Assembly: GCA_001897835.1 (NCBI GenBank)
Contig: MKUN01000028.1
Location: forward strand, 248,001 to 312,000
DNA from: Bacteroidetes bacterium 46-16
GTDB taxonomy: Bacteria; Bacteroidota; Bacteroidia; Chitinophagales; Chitinophagaceae
Reading direction: 5' to 3'
DNA: 64,000 nucleotides
Shown here piece after piece: positions 27,971-36,791 of the stretch (position 1 is its first letter; the number at the start of each line of letters is the position of its first letter). The notes beneath the pieces are model-generated. The model saw nothing but the letters and a program-made list of their open reading frames with translations, ran no database searches and was not told where the DNA came from. The position numbers were made by a program, and so were the translations under genes.

Positions 27971-28903
27971 TTAGTTCTTTACAAATTTCAGTTTGTTGCT
28001 GCTAATGCCCTTGTCATCGGTCACTGTTACATAATAGATACCGGCGTTCAGCGATGCGATATTGATATGCGCATTTTTGTCTTCACAGTTTGTTATGTAC
28101 ACTTTCTGGCCGCTTATGTTGTAGATGGCTATAGTTTTCATACCCTCTACTTGACCGGCTATAGTGATAACACTGCCGGCAGGGTTAGGATATAATGAGT
28201 ACTGTCCATGCTTTGAAACAACTTCAGCTGTGCTGGTCGGGATGACTATGCTGTCACCGTCCACCGTTACATTATCAAACCTGTTGTTGCCGCTAGTGCC
28301 AGTGTTGGGTGTACCTAATTTTATACGCAATACCAGTTTAGCATTATTTTTTATCATGGTATCGGCAGCAGAGGACAGGTGCAGTGTTACCAGTTCCCAG
28401 TCATTTGATTGCGCAAAAGTGAAAGAAGTACTGTCGAGGCCGGTAGTCACCCATGTAGCACCGCTATCTACGCTGTAGTCATACATTTGACTTCCCGGGC
28501 CGTTGCTCGATTTCTGGGTGGCAAACTTGATCACGATATTTTCAAAACCATTGGTAGGCATGTATATAAGGCACTCCATGCTATCGTTAGGATTACGCAG
28601 CCTGATGCCCTCATGTATACCGCCGGGCGTATCGGCACCCATTCTCACGTTCAGCGTGGTATCTCCCGGATCAAAGTTGTCCACATAGCCGGTATCGGCA
28701 CCGGCACCGGGCACAGCCTGGTTAACGATCATAGCACCGGCAACAATAGAATAGTCAGGTACCAGGTTGTTAAGATGGTCGCCGCTCACGGTGTCATTAT
28801 TAAAGTGCCAGTAATGGACCAAAGTTTGTCCCTTCACATTTTGGGTCAGGCAAATTGCGATAGCAATAAAGGATAATAATAATTGTACATTTTTTTTCAT
28901 CAT
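27971..28903 (-). CDS. secreted protein with T9SS type A sorting domain
   Basis: The 310-residue protein has signal peptide MKKNVQLLLSFIAIAICLTQNVKGQ (starting from the second Met). The main domain (residues about 27-210) is beta-rich and begins LVHYWHFNNDTVSGDHLNNLVPDYS, resembling the lectin/laminin-G-like jelly-rolls seen in many Bacteroidota surface proteins. The last ~75 residues (YSLYPNPAGSVITIAGQVEGMKTIAIYNISGQKVY...GIYYVTVTDDKGISSNKLKFVK) are a clear type A sorting domain. T9SS cargo of unknown binding target. It is convergent with the Kdo operon and has its own 250-bp upstream region. Confidence 0.82.
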   Translation of the reverse strand: MMKKNVQLLLSFIAIAICLTQNVKGQTLVHYWHFNNDTVSGDHLNNLVPDYSIVAGAMIVNQAVPGAGADTGYVDNFDPGDTTLNVRMGADTPGGIHEGIRLRNPNDSMECLIYMPTNGFENIVIKFATQKSSNGPGSQMYDYSVDSGATWVTTGLDSTSFTFAQSNDWELVTLHLSSAADTMIKNNAKLVLRIKLGTPNTGTSGNNRFDNVTVDGDSIVIPTSTAEVVSKHGQYSLYPNPAGSVITIAGQVEGMKTIAIYNISGQKVYITNCEDKNAHINIASLNAGIYYVTVTDDKGISSNKLKFVKN

Positions 28904-29154
28904 GTATTTTTTTTATTCACTGCAAAGGAACGCCGCTACAGTATTAACCACAGTATTGGCTACATTATTTTAATGTTAATTGTTAGCTGTTGGACTGATA
29001 GCCATTTTTTTATGCAAGTGTATATATTGTAATTTAAAAACAAGGTCGTTGATGTAAAATATATACGCCAGGCGAAGAAGCTGTATGATTGTAGCGTCTA
29101 AAATGCATTGATACTTTCCCGTTTCACTTTATTATTGAGAAGGAGTACTTTTAT

Positions 29155-30228
29155 ATGGTAGCGTATTCAGCAAGTAAATCTGACACCATCATGAATGAAG
29201 TATTGATCAAAGCCGTATTTACCAAAATGGCTGAGTATAAACCTGCCCTGCAAAAGTACCTCATAACAGACGATGATGAGGAGGAAGAAATAGATACAAG
29301 AATACTCGGCGACCTGGTCATTAAGAATCTCCCCTGGCCCATAGGGGTGGAACTGAGGCGGCTTTTGTCAGGTTCCATGCGCCAGCTCGACCGGGCCCGC
29401 CTCGACCAGTTGTTCAAGACCATAGAGCGTACCATGCAATTCCTCTCCTTTGTACTGGTAGCCCAGCTTTGGGAAGAGTGCATAAAAAAGCAAATAACCC
29501 TTTCCGATGATTTTGTCAACCAGTTCCGCAACAGGTTTACCGTGCTTACGATGGGTAACTATACCTGGCTGATAAGGGGTATCTGCAAAGTCTTCTCTGA
29601 GAACAATACCGACCATTTTATTATAGAAAAGAAAGATATTTTCAATAAAAAGTTTTTCGATATGCTCGATTTCTGGGTGCCCGAACGCAATGATATCGGG
29701 CATTACCAGATAAACCTCACCCAGGACGAGATAGAGCGACGCTGCGTGGAGTACGAAGAAAAATTGAAACTGATACTGGAGGCCATAGCATTTTTTGCCC
29801 GCTATAAACTGGTGACTGTGCGCCAGATAAGCGTGATGAAGCAGAAACACCGTGAGGCTACTTTCAATCACTTTTTCGACCTGCTCAACAGCTCCGATTC
29901 AGATTTTAAAAGCACAGAGATACAGCACGATGTATATGTGGACAGTAATGCCGTGCTGGTGATGAAGGATTTTAAAAGCCCCAACGAATTTCTTAATCTT
30001 TCACCGCTTGTGATAGATACACGAACCGAGATCATTGACAGTAAAGATAAATTCAGCATAAAGAAAGATATATTCCTGTTCACCAAATTCCAGAACGATA
30101 AGATATTTTATGTAGGGACAGAGGTGACCAGCAAATGCGACCTCTCGTACCTCAGCAGTTACAAAGACCTTGTTGAGCAGTATAAAGAGCTGGCCACCAC
30201 TATTGAACAATCACGTAACCCCGCATGA
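29155..30228 (+). CDS. unknown protein with HEPN-like RxxxxH motif
   Basis: The 357-residue protein is mostly alpha-helical, without signal peptide or TM segments. The second in-frame ATG at 29191 is an alternative start. Residues 178-183 read RNDIGH, which fits the HEPN-type R-x4-H RNase motif, in the context WVPERNDIGHYQINLT preceded by helical segments. An acidic patch DDDEEEEIDT lies near residue 43. The C-terminal ~100 residues are beta-rich (VLVMKDFKSPNEFLNLSPLVID...KDIFLFTKFQNDKIFYVGTEV). It lies 10 bp upstream of a STAND NTPase. A conflict or signalling effector is therefore possible. No family recognised. Confidence 0.7.
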   Translation: MVAYSASKSDTIMNEVLIKAVFTKMAEYKPALQKYLITDDDEEEEIDTRILGDLVIKNLPWPIGVELRRLLSGSMRQLDRARLDQLFKTIERTMQFLSFVLVAQLWEECIKKQITLSDDFVNQFRNRFTVLTMGNYTWLIRGICKVFSENNTDHFIIEKKDIFNKKFFDMLDFWVPERNDIGHYQINLTQDEIERRCVEYEEKLKLILEAIAFFARYKLVTVRQISVMKQKHREATFNHFFDLLNSSDSDFKSTEIQHDVYVDSNAVLVMKDFKSPNEFLNLSPLVIDTRTEIIDSKDKFSIKKDIFLFTKFQNDKIFYVGTEVTSKCDLSYLSSYKDLVEQYKELATTIEQSRNPA

Positions 30229-30238
30229 GACCAGGCTT

Positions 30239-33082
30239 ATGTTAAAGACACCTTTTAAATTTCTTGATTCTTACACCAGCGATGATAAGGACATCTTTTT
30301 CGGGCGCGAGAAGGAAGTGGAGGAGTTGTATTATAAGATATTCGATGGCGACCTGCTTATTGTTTACGGTTCCAGCGGCACCGGCAAAACCTCGCTGATA
30401 CAATGCGGCCTTGCCGGCAAGTTTGAGGATGCCGACTGGATGCCCGTTATTATACGCAGGGCCGGCAATATTAATGAGTCGATTAGGAAAACACTCCGTA
30501 ATATTGCGATTACCCCCCTTAAAGAAAAGAATACGCTTGCACAGGATGTACAGTCCATATACCTCGATTACTTCAAGCCGGTATTCCTGCTGTTCGACCA
30601 GTTTGAAGAACTCTTCATTTTTGGTAGCGATGAGGAAATAGAACAGTTTGTTGACTCTTTAAAGGAGTGCCTTGAGGCAAAGCAGAGCTGCAAATTCATT
30701 TTCGTCATTCGCGGTGAGTACCTGGAGCATATATCCCGATTTGAGGATAAGATACCGGAGTTCTTCAATAACCGTATGCGTATAGAACGCATGACCCGCC
30801 GCAATGCCGAAAGAGTGATCACCGAGCCTTGTAAACTGTTCAATATAGAGGTTGCCGATGGGTTCCCGTCTAAAGTGCTCGAGCGTCTCGGCCATGATAA
30901 AACTGCCTCTATAGAGCTTACCTATTTGCAGGTGTACCTCGATAAGTTATACAAGAAGGCAGCCACAAAAGACCCTGGTCATATTGTTTTTGACGATTCT
31001 TTATTGGAAGAGTCAGGACGGATAGATGATGTGCTTTCGGAATTTCTTGATGAGCAGATAGCCCGCACGGAGAACCCTGAAGATGCCCTCACGATCCTGA
31101 AATCATTTGTGTCCAATGAGGGTACGAAGAAACAAATGTCGGCCGGTGATGTATCGGATTTTATTAAAACGCTGGGCAAAAAGCTGCCTGGTGAGACCAT
31201 TGAAAAATACCTGCGCCAGTTCGTAGATCTGCGCATCCTTAAAGATAAAGACGACAACAATAAGTATGAGCTGCGCCACGATTCGCTGGCAGCAAAGATA
31301 TTTGAGCAGATAAGCTATTCAGAAAAGGAAATGCTGGAGGTGCGCCAGTTCATCATCAATCGTTATAACGATTATGAAAAACGTGGCACTCATTTACAGG
31401 AATCGGATATACAATATATACTGCCCTATGAGAACAAAATGTTCCTCAACGAGGAGCAAAAGGCTTTTGTGGAAGAGAGTATCCGCAGTGCAAAAGCGAA
31501 GAAGAACCGCAGGCGTAATGTATTTATAGTGGGTGCCACCCTTTTGCTGGTCACCCTTACAGGTTTCTCCATATTTGCCATGAAGCAGCGCGATGCGGCC
31601 CTTGCGCAAAAACGTATCGCAGAGCAAAAAACGAGAGAGGCCCTTAACCAGAAGGAACTGGCTGAAAAAGCCAAAGACCTGTCCCTAAAGGCCTCCCAAC
31701 AGGCGCTCGATGCCAAATCTTATGCAGAACTACAGTCTAATATAGCGGTAGAGCAGAAAAAACTCGCCCAGCAACAGGCCATGAAGGCGCAGGAACAATC
31801 GGAAATCGCCAACCAGCAAAAGAGCATTGCAGAAGAACAAACTGCAATGGCCACACAGGAAAAGAATAAAGCTGACGAAGAAAAAGAAAAAGCGGAAAAG
31901 GCCCAGACCGAGGCCAACCGCCTTCGCCTGCTGGCGCTCAGCCAGAATGTAGCTTTTAAATCCTTGCAATTGAAGAATGAGCCGCAGTTGGCTGCGTTGC
32001 TCAGTACCGAAGCCTACAACCTTGCACAGGAGAACGGCGGCAATATACAGGATGCACAGCTTTACGCATCATTATACCAGTCGCTAAAGAATTTTGATCC
32101 TGCCAATTATCCCAATACGATACAGGGCCCCGCCGAAATACTGGCAATGAATACATCGCCCGATGGCAACACTATGGTACTATATGCCAATGGCAGCATA
32201 GCATATTATACCGGCGATGGTGCAGCACCTGTAAAAACGGTCCCGGTAAAAGGTCCCGTCATTAACACGGGTTACATAAGCAGCAATGGCAAGTATGTAT
32301 TGACCGCCTATGAAGACAATTCGGCCAAAGTGTGGAATATGGCTGATGGTGGGGCTGGTTCTCCGCTGATGAAAGGTCACACCGGGCTGATACGGGCCGC
32401 AGCGTTTAGTGCTGATGGCAGTACCCTGGTAACAGGTGGCCGCGATAGCCTGGTGCTTGTGTGGGACGACTATAAAATGACCAAAAAAATAAAATATCCC
32501 TCGCGGGTTCGCTCGGTAGCTATAAGTAATAATAAAAAGAAGATACTTGTAGGCTGCGAGGATGGTATTGTATATGAGAATGAACTGGGCAGCAACGACA
32601 GGGGTATTCTTACCTCCTATACAGGGGCCCGTGTTCAAAACGTTATGTACAGCAGCAATGGTAAATATATGATCACTGCTGCGTCCAATGGCGAGATGAG
32701 CATTTTCTCTTCGGCAGGTAAATTGCTGAAGAACATAGCCGGTAGCAGCAGTGCCGATCATATTGTGGCTGATGATGCTACAGGCCTGCTAGTTGAAGCT
32801 GCTGCCAACCGCAGGGTACATATTTACGATCTCAACGAGCTGTCTGCCAAGCCCATCGAGCTTGCTGACATCAATAGCTTTATCAGGGATATTGCCCTGT
32901 CGCCTGCCGGTATAGTTTCAGTAGGCATGGCGAACAACAACATCAGGCAATATTCGGTCAAGACTCCTGTTATACAAAAGAAACTTGCCGGGCACATCCG
33001 GCGCAATATGTCGGCTGACGAATGGAATACCTATGTAGGAAAGGACGTGCCTTACCGCAAGATCAATACAAGTTTACCTTAA
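30239..33082 (+). CDS. membrane-anchored STAND NTPase with WD40-like repeats
   Basis: The track starts at an upstream TTG; the ATG at 30239, 10 bp after the previous stop, gives 947 residues. Residues about 1-400 are an nSTAND1-type AAA/STAND NTPase: TPFKFLDSYTSDDKDIFFGRE entry motif, Walker A GSSGTGKTS (44-52), Walker B VFLLFDQFEEL (about 117-127), and a winged-helix-like ELRHDSLAAKIFEQI. A single TM segment (VFIVGATLLLVTLTGFSIFAM, about 427-447) is followed by a long Gln/Lys/Glu/Ala coiled coil (about 455-565). WD40-type repeats to the end include GLIRAAAFSADGSTLVTGGRDSLVLVWDD. STAND proteins are ATP-driven switches that oligomerise on sensing a ligand. Here the sensor would be the propeller, on the opposite membrane side from the NTPase. 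Confidence 0.85.
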   Translation: MLKTPFKFLDSYTSDDKDIFFGREKEVEELYYKIFDGDLLIVYGSSGTGKTSLIQCGLAGKFEDADWMPVIIRRAGNINESIRKTLRNIAITPLKEKNTLAQDVQSIYLDYFKPVFLLFDQFEELFIFGSDEEIEQFVDSLKECLEAKQSCKFIFVIRGEYLEHISRFEDKIPEFFNNRMRIERMTRRNAERVITEPCKLFNIEVADGFPSKVLERLGHDKTASIELTYLQVYLDKLYKKAATKDPGHIVFDDSLLEESGRIDDVLSEFLDEQIARTENPEDALTILKSFVSNEGTKKQMSAGDVSDFIKTLGKKLPGETIEKYLRQFVDLRILKDKDDNNKYELRHDSLAAKIFEQISYSEKEMLEVRQFIINRYNDYEKRGTHLQESDIQYILPYENKMFLNEEQKAFVEESIRSAKAKKNRRRNVFIVGATLLLVTLTGFSIFAMKQRDAALAQKRIAEQKTREALNQKELAEKAKDLSLKASQQALDAKSYAELQSNIAVEQKKLAQQQAMKAQEQSEIANQQKSIAEEQTAMATQEKNKADEEKEKAEKAQTEANRLRLLALSQNVAFKSLQLKNEPQLAALLSTEAYNLAQENGGNIQDAQLYASLYQSLKNFDPANYPNTIQGPAEILAMNTSPDGNTMVLYANGSIAYYTGDGAAPVKTVPVKGPVINTGYISSNGKYVLTAYEDNSAKVWNMADGGAGSPLMKGHTGLIRAAAFSADGSTLVTGGRDSLVLVWDDYKMTKKIKYPSRVRSVAISNNKKKILVGCEDGIVYENELGSNDRGILTSYTGARVQNVMYSSNGKYMITAASNGEMSIFSSAGKLLKNIAGSSSADHIVADDATGLLVEAAANRRVHIYDLNELSAKPIELADINSFIRDIALSPAGIVSVGMANNNIRQYSVKTPVIQKKLAGHIRRNMSADEWNTYVGKDVPYRKINTSLP

Positions 33083-33094
33083 TTAAGCATTAGC

Positions 33095-34132
33095 ATGAGA
33101 TATACCAGCTCATTTATTATTGGCCTTTTGTTCTGTATGTGCAGCAATACATCCAGTGCACAGACAGATACCTGTATCCTGCACCTTAAGGATGCAGGTA
33201 ACAAATATGAACAGGGTAATTTTGATGATGCTATTACGCTGCTTAAAAGCACTATAGAACATTGCCAGTTGGCTAAAGATGATGAGATACAGGCCAGCAA
33301 GATCCTCATACTTTGTTATCAAAATATAGATAACCTTGAAGCCGCAGATAGAACAGCAAGGGCAGTACTTAAGCTCGACCCCAATTACCGTCCCGATAAA
33401 TTTAAAGATGATGCATCGCTCATAAAGCTATTTGATAAATACCAGCCGCAACCAACTTTTTCAATCGGCCTCAGTGGTGGTATCAATATGCCATTCGTTA
33501 AAACAATAAATAAGTATTCCATTGTTCATCCTGATGCCGATCCGCAGACAAATTATAAGAACAGGTATAACCTCCAGCTTGGTTTGCAAATGGAGAAAAG
33601 GATCTACAAGGGCTTTTGGCTGCAACTGGGTTATCGTTACCGGGTAACAAAATATGAGCATGAGTTATTGGACGTGAACAATACTACTGTTGATTACGTT
33701 GAAAAACTGACCTATTCAGATATACCGCTTTCACTTAAGTATTACTTCGGCTCCGCTGCTATAGTGCCTTACGTGCAGGCAGGTGCTGAAGCGGCGCTCT
33801 TAGCCGGTGCACTTAGCACCACTACCCGCGACGATCAGAAGGATATCATCAACCGTACAGCCCTTCGCAACAAGTTTTCTGTAGGCTTCTCAGCTGGGGC
33901 AGGGGCTGCTTACAGGCTCAGGGCATTGCTCCTGTTTGCCGATCTCCGCTATACCTATTTTTCCCGCAGGGTAAATAAAAACGGTACTCGTTATGATGAT
34001 CCTGTTAACCTCTATAAGTATTATTATATCGATGACGATTTCAGGATGGATAACCTGCAGCTTAATGTAGGCGTATCGCTTATACTTTCTTATAAGAATA
34101 TGAAGGTAGGTAAAGACAAACGACACAACTGA
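33095..34132 (+). CDS. TPR plus outer-membrane beta-barrel protein
   Basis: The 345-residue exported protein has a signal peptide (MRYTSSFIIGLLFCMCSNTSSAQ). Residues about 25-120 hold a TPR-like helical region (NKYEQGNFDDAITLLKSTIEH, AADRTARAVLKLDPNYRPDK). The rest is an OMP beta-barrel with alternating aromatic strands (LQLGLQMEKRIYKGFWLQLGYRYRVTKYEHE...VPYVQAGAEAALLAG...LFADLRYTYF), PorT/OmpW-like. It lies 12 bp behind the STAND gene and its stop overlaps the next ATG (TGATG). It may be the outer-membrane partner of the STAND protein. Specific function unknown. Confidence 0.75.
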   Translation: MRYTSSFIIGLLFCMCSNTSSAQTDTCILHLKDAGNKYEQGNFDDAITLLKSTIEHCQLAKDDEIQASKILILCYQNIDNLEAADRTARAVLKLDPNYRPDKFKDDASLIKLFDKYQPQPTFSIGLSGGINMPFVKTINKYSIVHPDADPQTNYKNRYNLQLGLQMEKRIYKGFWLQLGYRYRVTKYEHELLDVNNTTVDYVEKLTYSDIPLSLKYYFGSAAIVPYVQAGAEAALLAGALSTTTRDDQKDIINRTALRNKFSVGFSAGAGAAYRLRALLLFADLRYTYFSRRVNKNGTRYDDPVNLYKYYYIDDDFRMDNLQLNVGVSLILSYKNMKVGKDKRHN

Positions 34133-35484
34133 TGAGTTTTTTGAAGAACATAGTATTACTTGTATGCGTTGCGGCCACGGTCTGTTCCTGTAAAAAGAGC
34201 AATACCACACCGCAGGGCAATACGTTTATAAAAGTTTTCGAGGAGCCTACTTTGGCCTTTAATGCCGGGCCTAATTCTTTCCAGTCCAATACCGGGGATG
34301 TAGTAAGCGATGATGCGGGAAATTATTATTGCTGGTATTACGAGCAAAATACGGCAGCGGGCGGATGGGCTACAAAGCTGGCCATACTTAAAACAGACCC
34401 TAATGGCAATAAGCTCTGGAGCCGGGTTTATTTCAGTTTTCACGTAGCTGCTTATTCCTGGAACAGGAGAGCGATCATGTATAACAACTTCATTTGCGAC
34501 GGACAATCGCTTTATATCGCCGGTACCAATACCGATGGTGCACCTTATATGCTTAAGTTTAATTCCGATGGTGATGTGATTGCCCAAATGCCTTTGGATA
34601 TCATACCGCAGGGTCGAACATTGCATGCTTTATACAATTTATGGCCCTTGAGCAATGGTAACTTTATGATCAATGGCACTTACTCCATAGCTACAGGGCC
34701 AACCAAGGGCGATGATGGGGGAACAATACCCTTCGTTGCTATGATATCTCCTTCCGGCGGCATATTATGGCAAAATAATGAACTTCCTTTTCCGCTGCAG
34801 GATACCAATGCTGATAATGCTACTATCGAAGGTATGGCCGAAATGCCCGATGGAGGCTATATCTTCTCAGGTACAGGTGCCTACTCTACAGATAACACTA
34901 CTTTGTCTGGCAAAAAGACCACTTTCATCAATGTATATAAATTGAACTCAGGTGGGCAACTGGAATATAACAAGACCTTGTATGGCGGGCAATATATCGA
35001 GACCCGTGGTTCATCAACTACTTTCGCTTTGCTTACCGATCATGATCTGCAATTCTCACAGGTGTTAATGATGCCTTCGGGTGATCCCCTGCTTATCATG
35101 GCTATCCTGCAAAACAATTCCGGCGATTTTTCGATACGGCTCATGAAGCTGGATGCTTCTTCCGGTTCACCGGTCGATTCTTCCGATATCAATGGAGGCG
35201 ATGCCCTGTATTTGCGCAAAGCCATCAACAGGTCCGATGGCAACATATTGATCAATGCCTGCACAAGGTTTAATACTACCACGCAGTCTAAGCTATATAC
35301 AGTGGGTTCAGATCTGCATATTATGAATACAGCAACGTTTTCTTTCCCTAATGAATCTATTTATACATCCGGGCTTTGCGAGGTGGGAGGCGATCACTAC
35401 CTGCTCCCGGGTACGATACAGACGTTCGGAAATGATTCCAGCAGTTTAATGATGATCAAAACGAATGGCAATGGGCAATATTAA
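34132..35484 (+). CDS. beta-propeller-like lipoprotein A
   Basis: The 450-residue lipoprotein (VCSCKKS lipobox, Cys at about residue 20) has a body of repeated propeller-blade-like units of the form ILKTDPNGNKLWSRVY, MLKFNSDGDVIAQ, AMISPSGGILWQN, and VYKLNSGGQLEYNKTLYGG, typical of PQQ-like or delta-60-type beta-propellers. Its start overlaps the upstream OMP stop by one base and its end overlaps its paralogue by 20 bp, so the three are co-translated. Probably surface- or periplasm-facing. Ligand unknown. Confidence 0.75.
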   Translation: MSFLKNIVLLVCVAATVCSCKKSNTTPQGNTFIKVFEEPTLAFNAGPNSFQSNTGDVVSDDAGNYYCWYYEQNTAAGGWATKLAILKTDPNGNKLWSRVYFSFHVAAYSWNRRAIMYNNFICDGQSLYIAGTNTDGAPYMLKFNSDGDVIAQMPLDIIPQGRTLHALYNLWPLSNGNFMINGTYSIATGPTKGDDGGTIPFVAMISPSGGILWQNNELPFPLQDTNADNATIEGMAEMPDGGYIFSGTGAYSTDNTTLSGKKTTFINVYKLNSGGQLEYNKTLYGGQYIETRGSSTTFALLTDHDLQFSQVLMMPSGDPLLIMAILQNNSGDFSIRLMKLDASSGSPVDSSDINGGDALYLRKAINRSDGNILINACTRFNTTTQSKLYTVGSDLHIMNTATFSFPNESIYTSGLCEVGGDHYLLPGTIQTFGNDSSSLMMIKTNGNGQY

Positions 35485-36742
35485 AGGGGCTATATGTTTG
35501 GTATGCCTGTTATGTTTCTTTTCCTGCAAAAAGAGCACGCCGGACACTTATACCAAATTCAAAAGTTACCGTATAGGTTACGAGCTTGCTTCAGCTATAC
35601 CATCTATACAGCTAAGCGATGGAAGTTTTATAACGGCTACACTTGATGAACATGGTGCCTGCTTGATCATCAGGCTTGATGCAAAAGGTAATAAGGTATG
35701 GGAAAGGAATATTTCAGAATCCTCGCTGCATCCTACCTGCCTTACAGCTACCACAGATGGTAATTTTGTACTTTCTGGTTATAACACGGTGAGCCGTAGC
35801 AGCCTTTTTGCTACCATGTACAGCCCGGGTAATGATAGCCTTTGGCATGTCGACTACGATTTTCAGCCGGGTAATGCAAATAATATGGCGGCTTGCAATG
35901 CCGCTGATGGCAATATCCTTTTCAGCATTGGTGCCAGCAGCAACGATATGGCCAACCCGGCTACTTTTATATTGAAAGTGAACCGTGCCGATGGCAGCCT
36001 GCAGTATATGAAGCCATTACAGGGTATTCCGGATAGCGTCAGGTTTCAGCCCCTGAGTATGGTTGCCCGCAATAATGCGGTCTATATTACAGGCTCCTAT
36101 TTTGTGGCACAACAAATGGGGCCGCTGCTCAATGGCAGCTCATGCACTGTGGCTACTAACGAAAATGGCGACTCGCTATGGCAGGTCACGAAACCACCGG
36201 TTTTGAATGATGTAGTTGCGGGTATTTACAATATTGGGGAATCCATAGCATGTTCCGCAGATGCGGGGTCAGTTGTTGCAGGTTATGTTTCCGGTCCCTT
36301 TGGCTACCGGGCACTCAATATTCTGCCCAATTCCATCAATCAGGTGTGCGGCGCTGATATAGTCCTTGAAGCATACGATGCGGCAACAGGTTACCGCTCC
36401 GATACGGCCTCTTTTACTTTCGAAGATCAGTCATCCCTGACCATAATAAAAAATGCAACGGATGGTGGCTATATCCTTGCCGCCACCGATAACTTTTTCC
36501 TTGCCAATGAGAATTCCACTACCCATATTGCACTAGCCAAAACCGATGCACATTTTAATGTCAACTGGCAAAGGACCATCAACCTGCCCGATGCGTCTAC
36601 CATGCCATTAGGCATATTCCCGGTCGACAATGGTTATGTGATCATTGCTTATGTTATTTCCGACCCTAAGAACGATGGCAGTTATTCCGATCTGGTATTC
36701 CTGAAGACCGATATGAACGGCAACCTTGTTGATGGCAACTAA
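35465..36742 (+). CDS. beta-propeller-like lipoprotein B
   Basis: The 425-residue paralogue of the preceding lipoprotein has lipobox LCFFSCKKS. The ATG at 35471 is an equally good start. Blade-like units include LIIRLDAKGNKVWERNIS, FVLSGYNTVSRSSLFATMYSPGND, TFILKVNRADGSLQYMK and HIALAKTDAHFNVNWQR. It overlaps the previous gene by 20 bp and is the last gene of the rightward STAND cluster. Tandem duplication with divergence is the simplest origin. Function unknown. Confidence 0.75.
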   Translation: MAMGNIKGAICLVCLLCFFSCKKSTPDTYTKFKSYRIGYELASAIPSIQLSDGSFITATLDEHGACLIIRLDAKGNKVWERNISESSLHPTCLTATTDGNFVLSGYNTVSRSSLFATMYSPGNDSLWHVDYDFQPGNANNMAACNAADGNILFSIGASSNDMANPATFILKVNRADGSLQYMKPLQGIPDSVRFQPLSMVARNNAVYITGSYFVAQQMGPLLNGSSCTVATNENGDSLWQVTKPPVLNDVVAGIYNIGESIACSADAGSVVAGYVSGPFGYRALNILPNSINQVCGADIVLEAYDAATGYRSDTASFTFEDQSSLTIIKNATDGGYILAATDNFFLANENSTTHIALAKTDAHFNVNWQRTINLPDASTMPLGIFPVDNGYVIIAYVISDPKNDGSYSDLVFLKTDMNGNLVDGN

Positions 36743-36770
36743 AAAGAGGGCTTTATGCCCCCTTTACTTC
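36743..36770. terminator. weak hairpin between convergent genes
   Basis: AAAGAGGGC / GCCCCCTTT (one mismatch, 5-nt loop) directly follows the lipoprotein B stop, with ACTTCTTTT after it. Possible terminator. Confidence 0.5.
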
Positions 36771-36791
36771 TTTTGATATTTATTTATCAAC

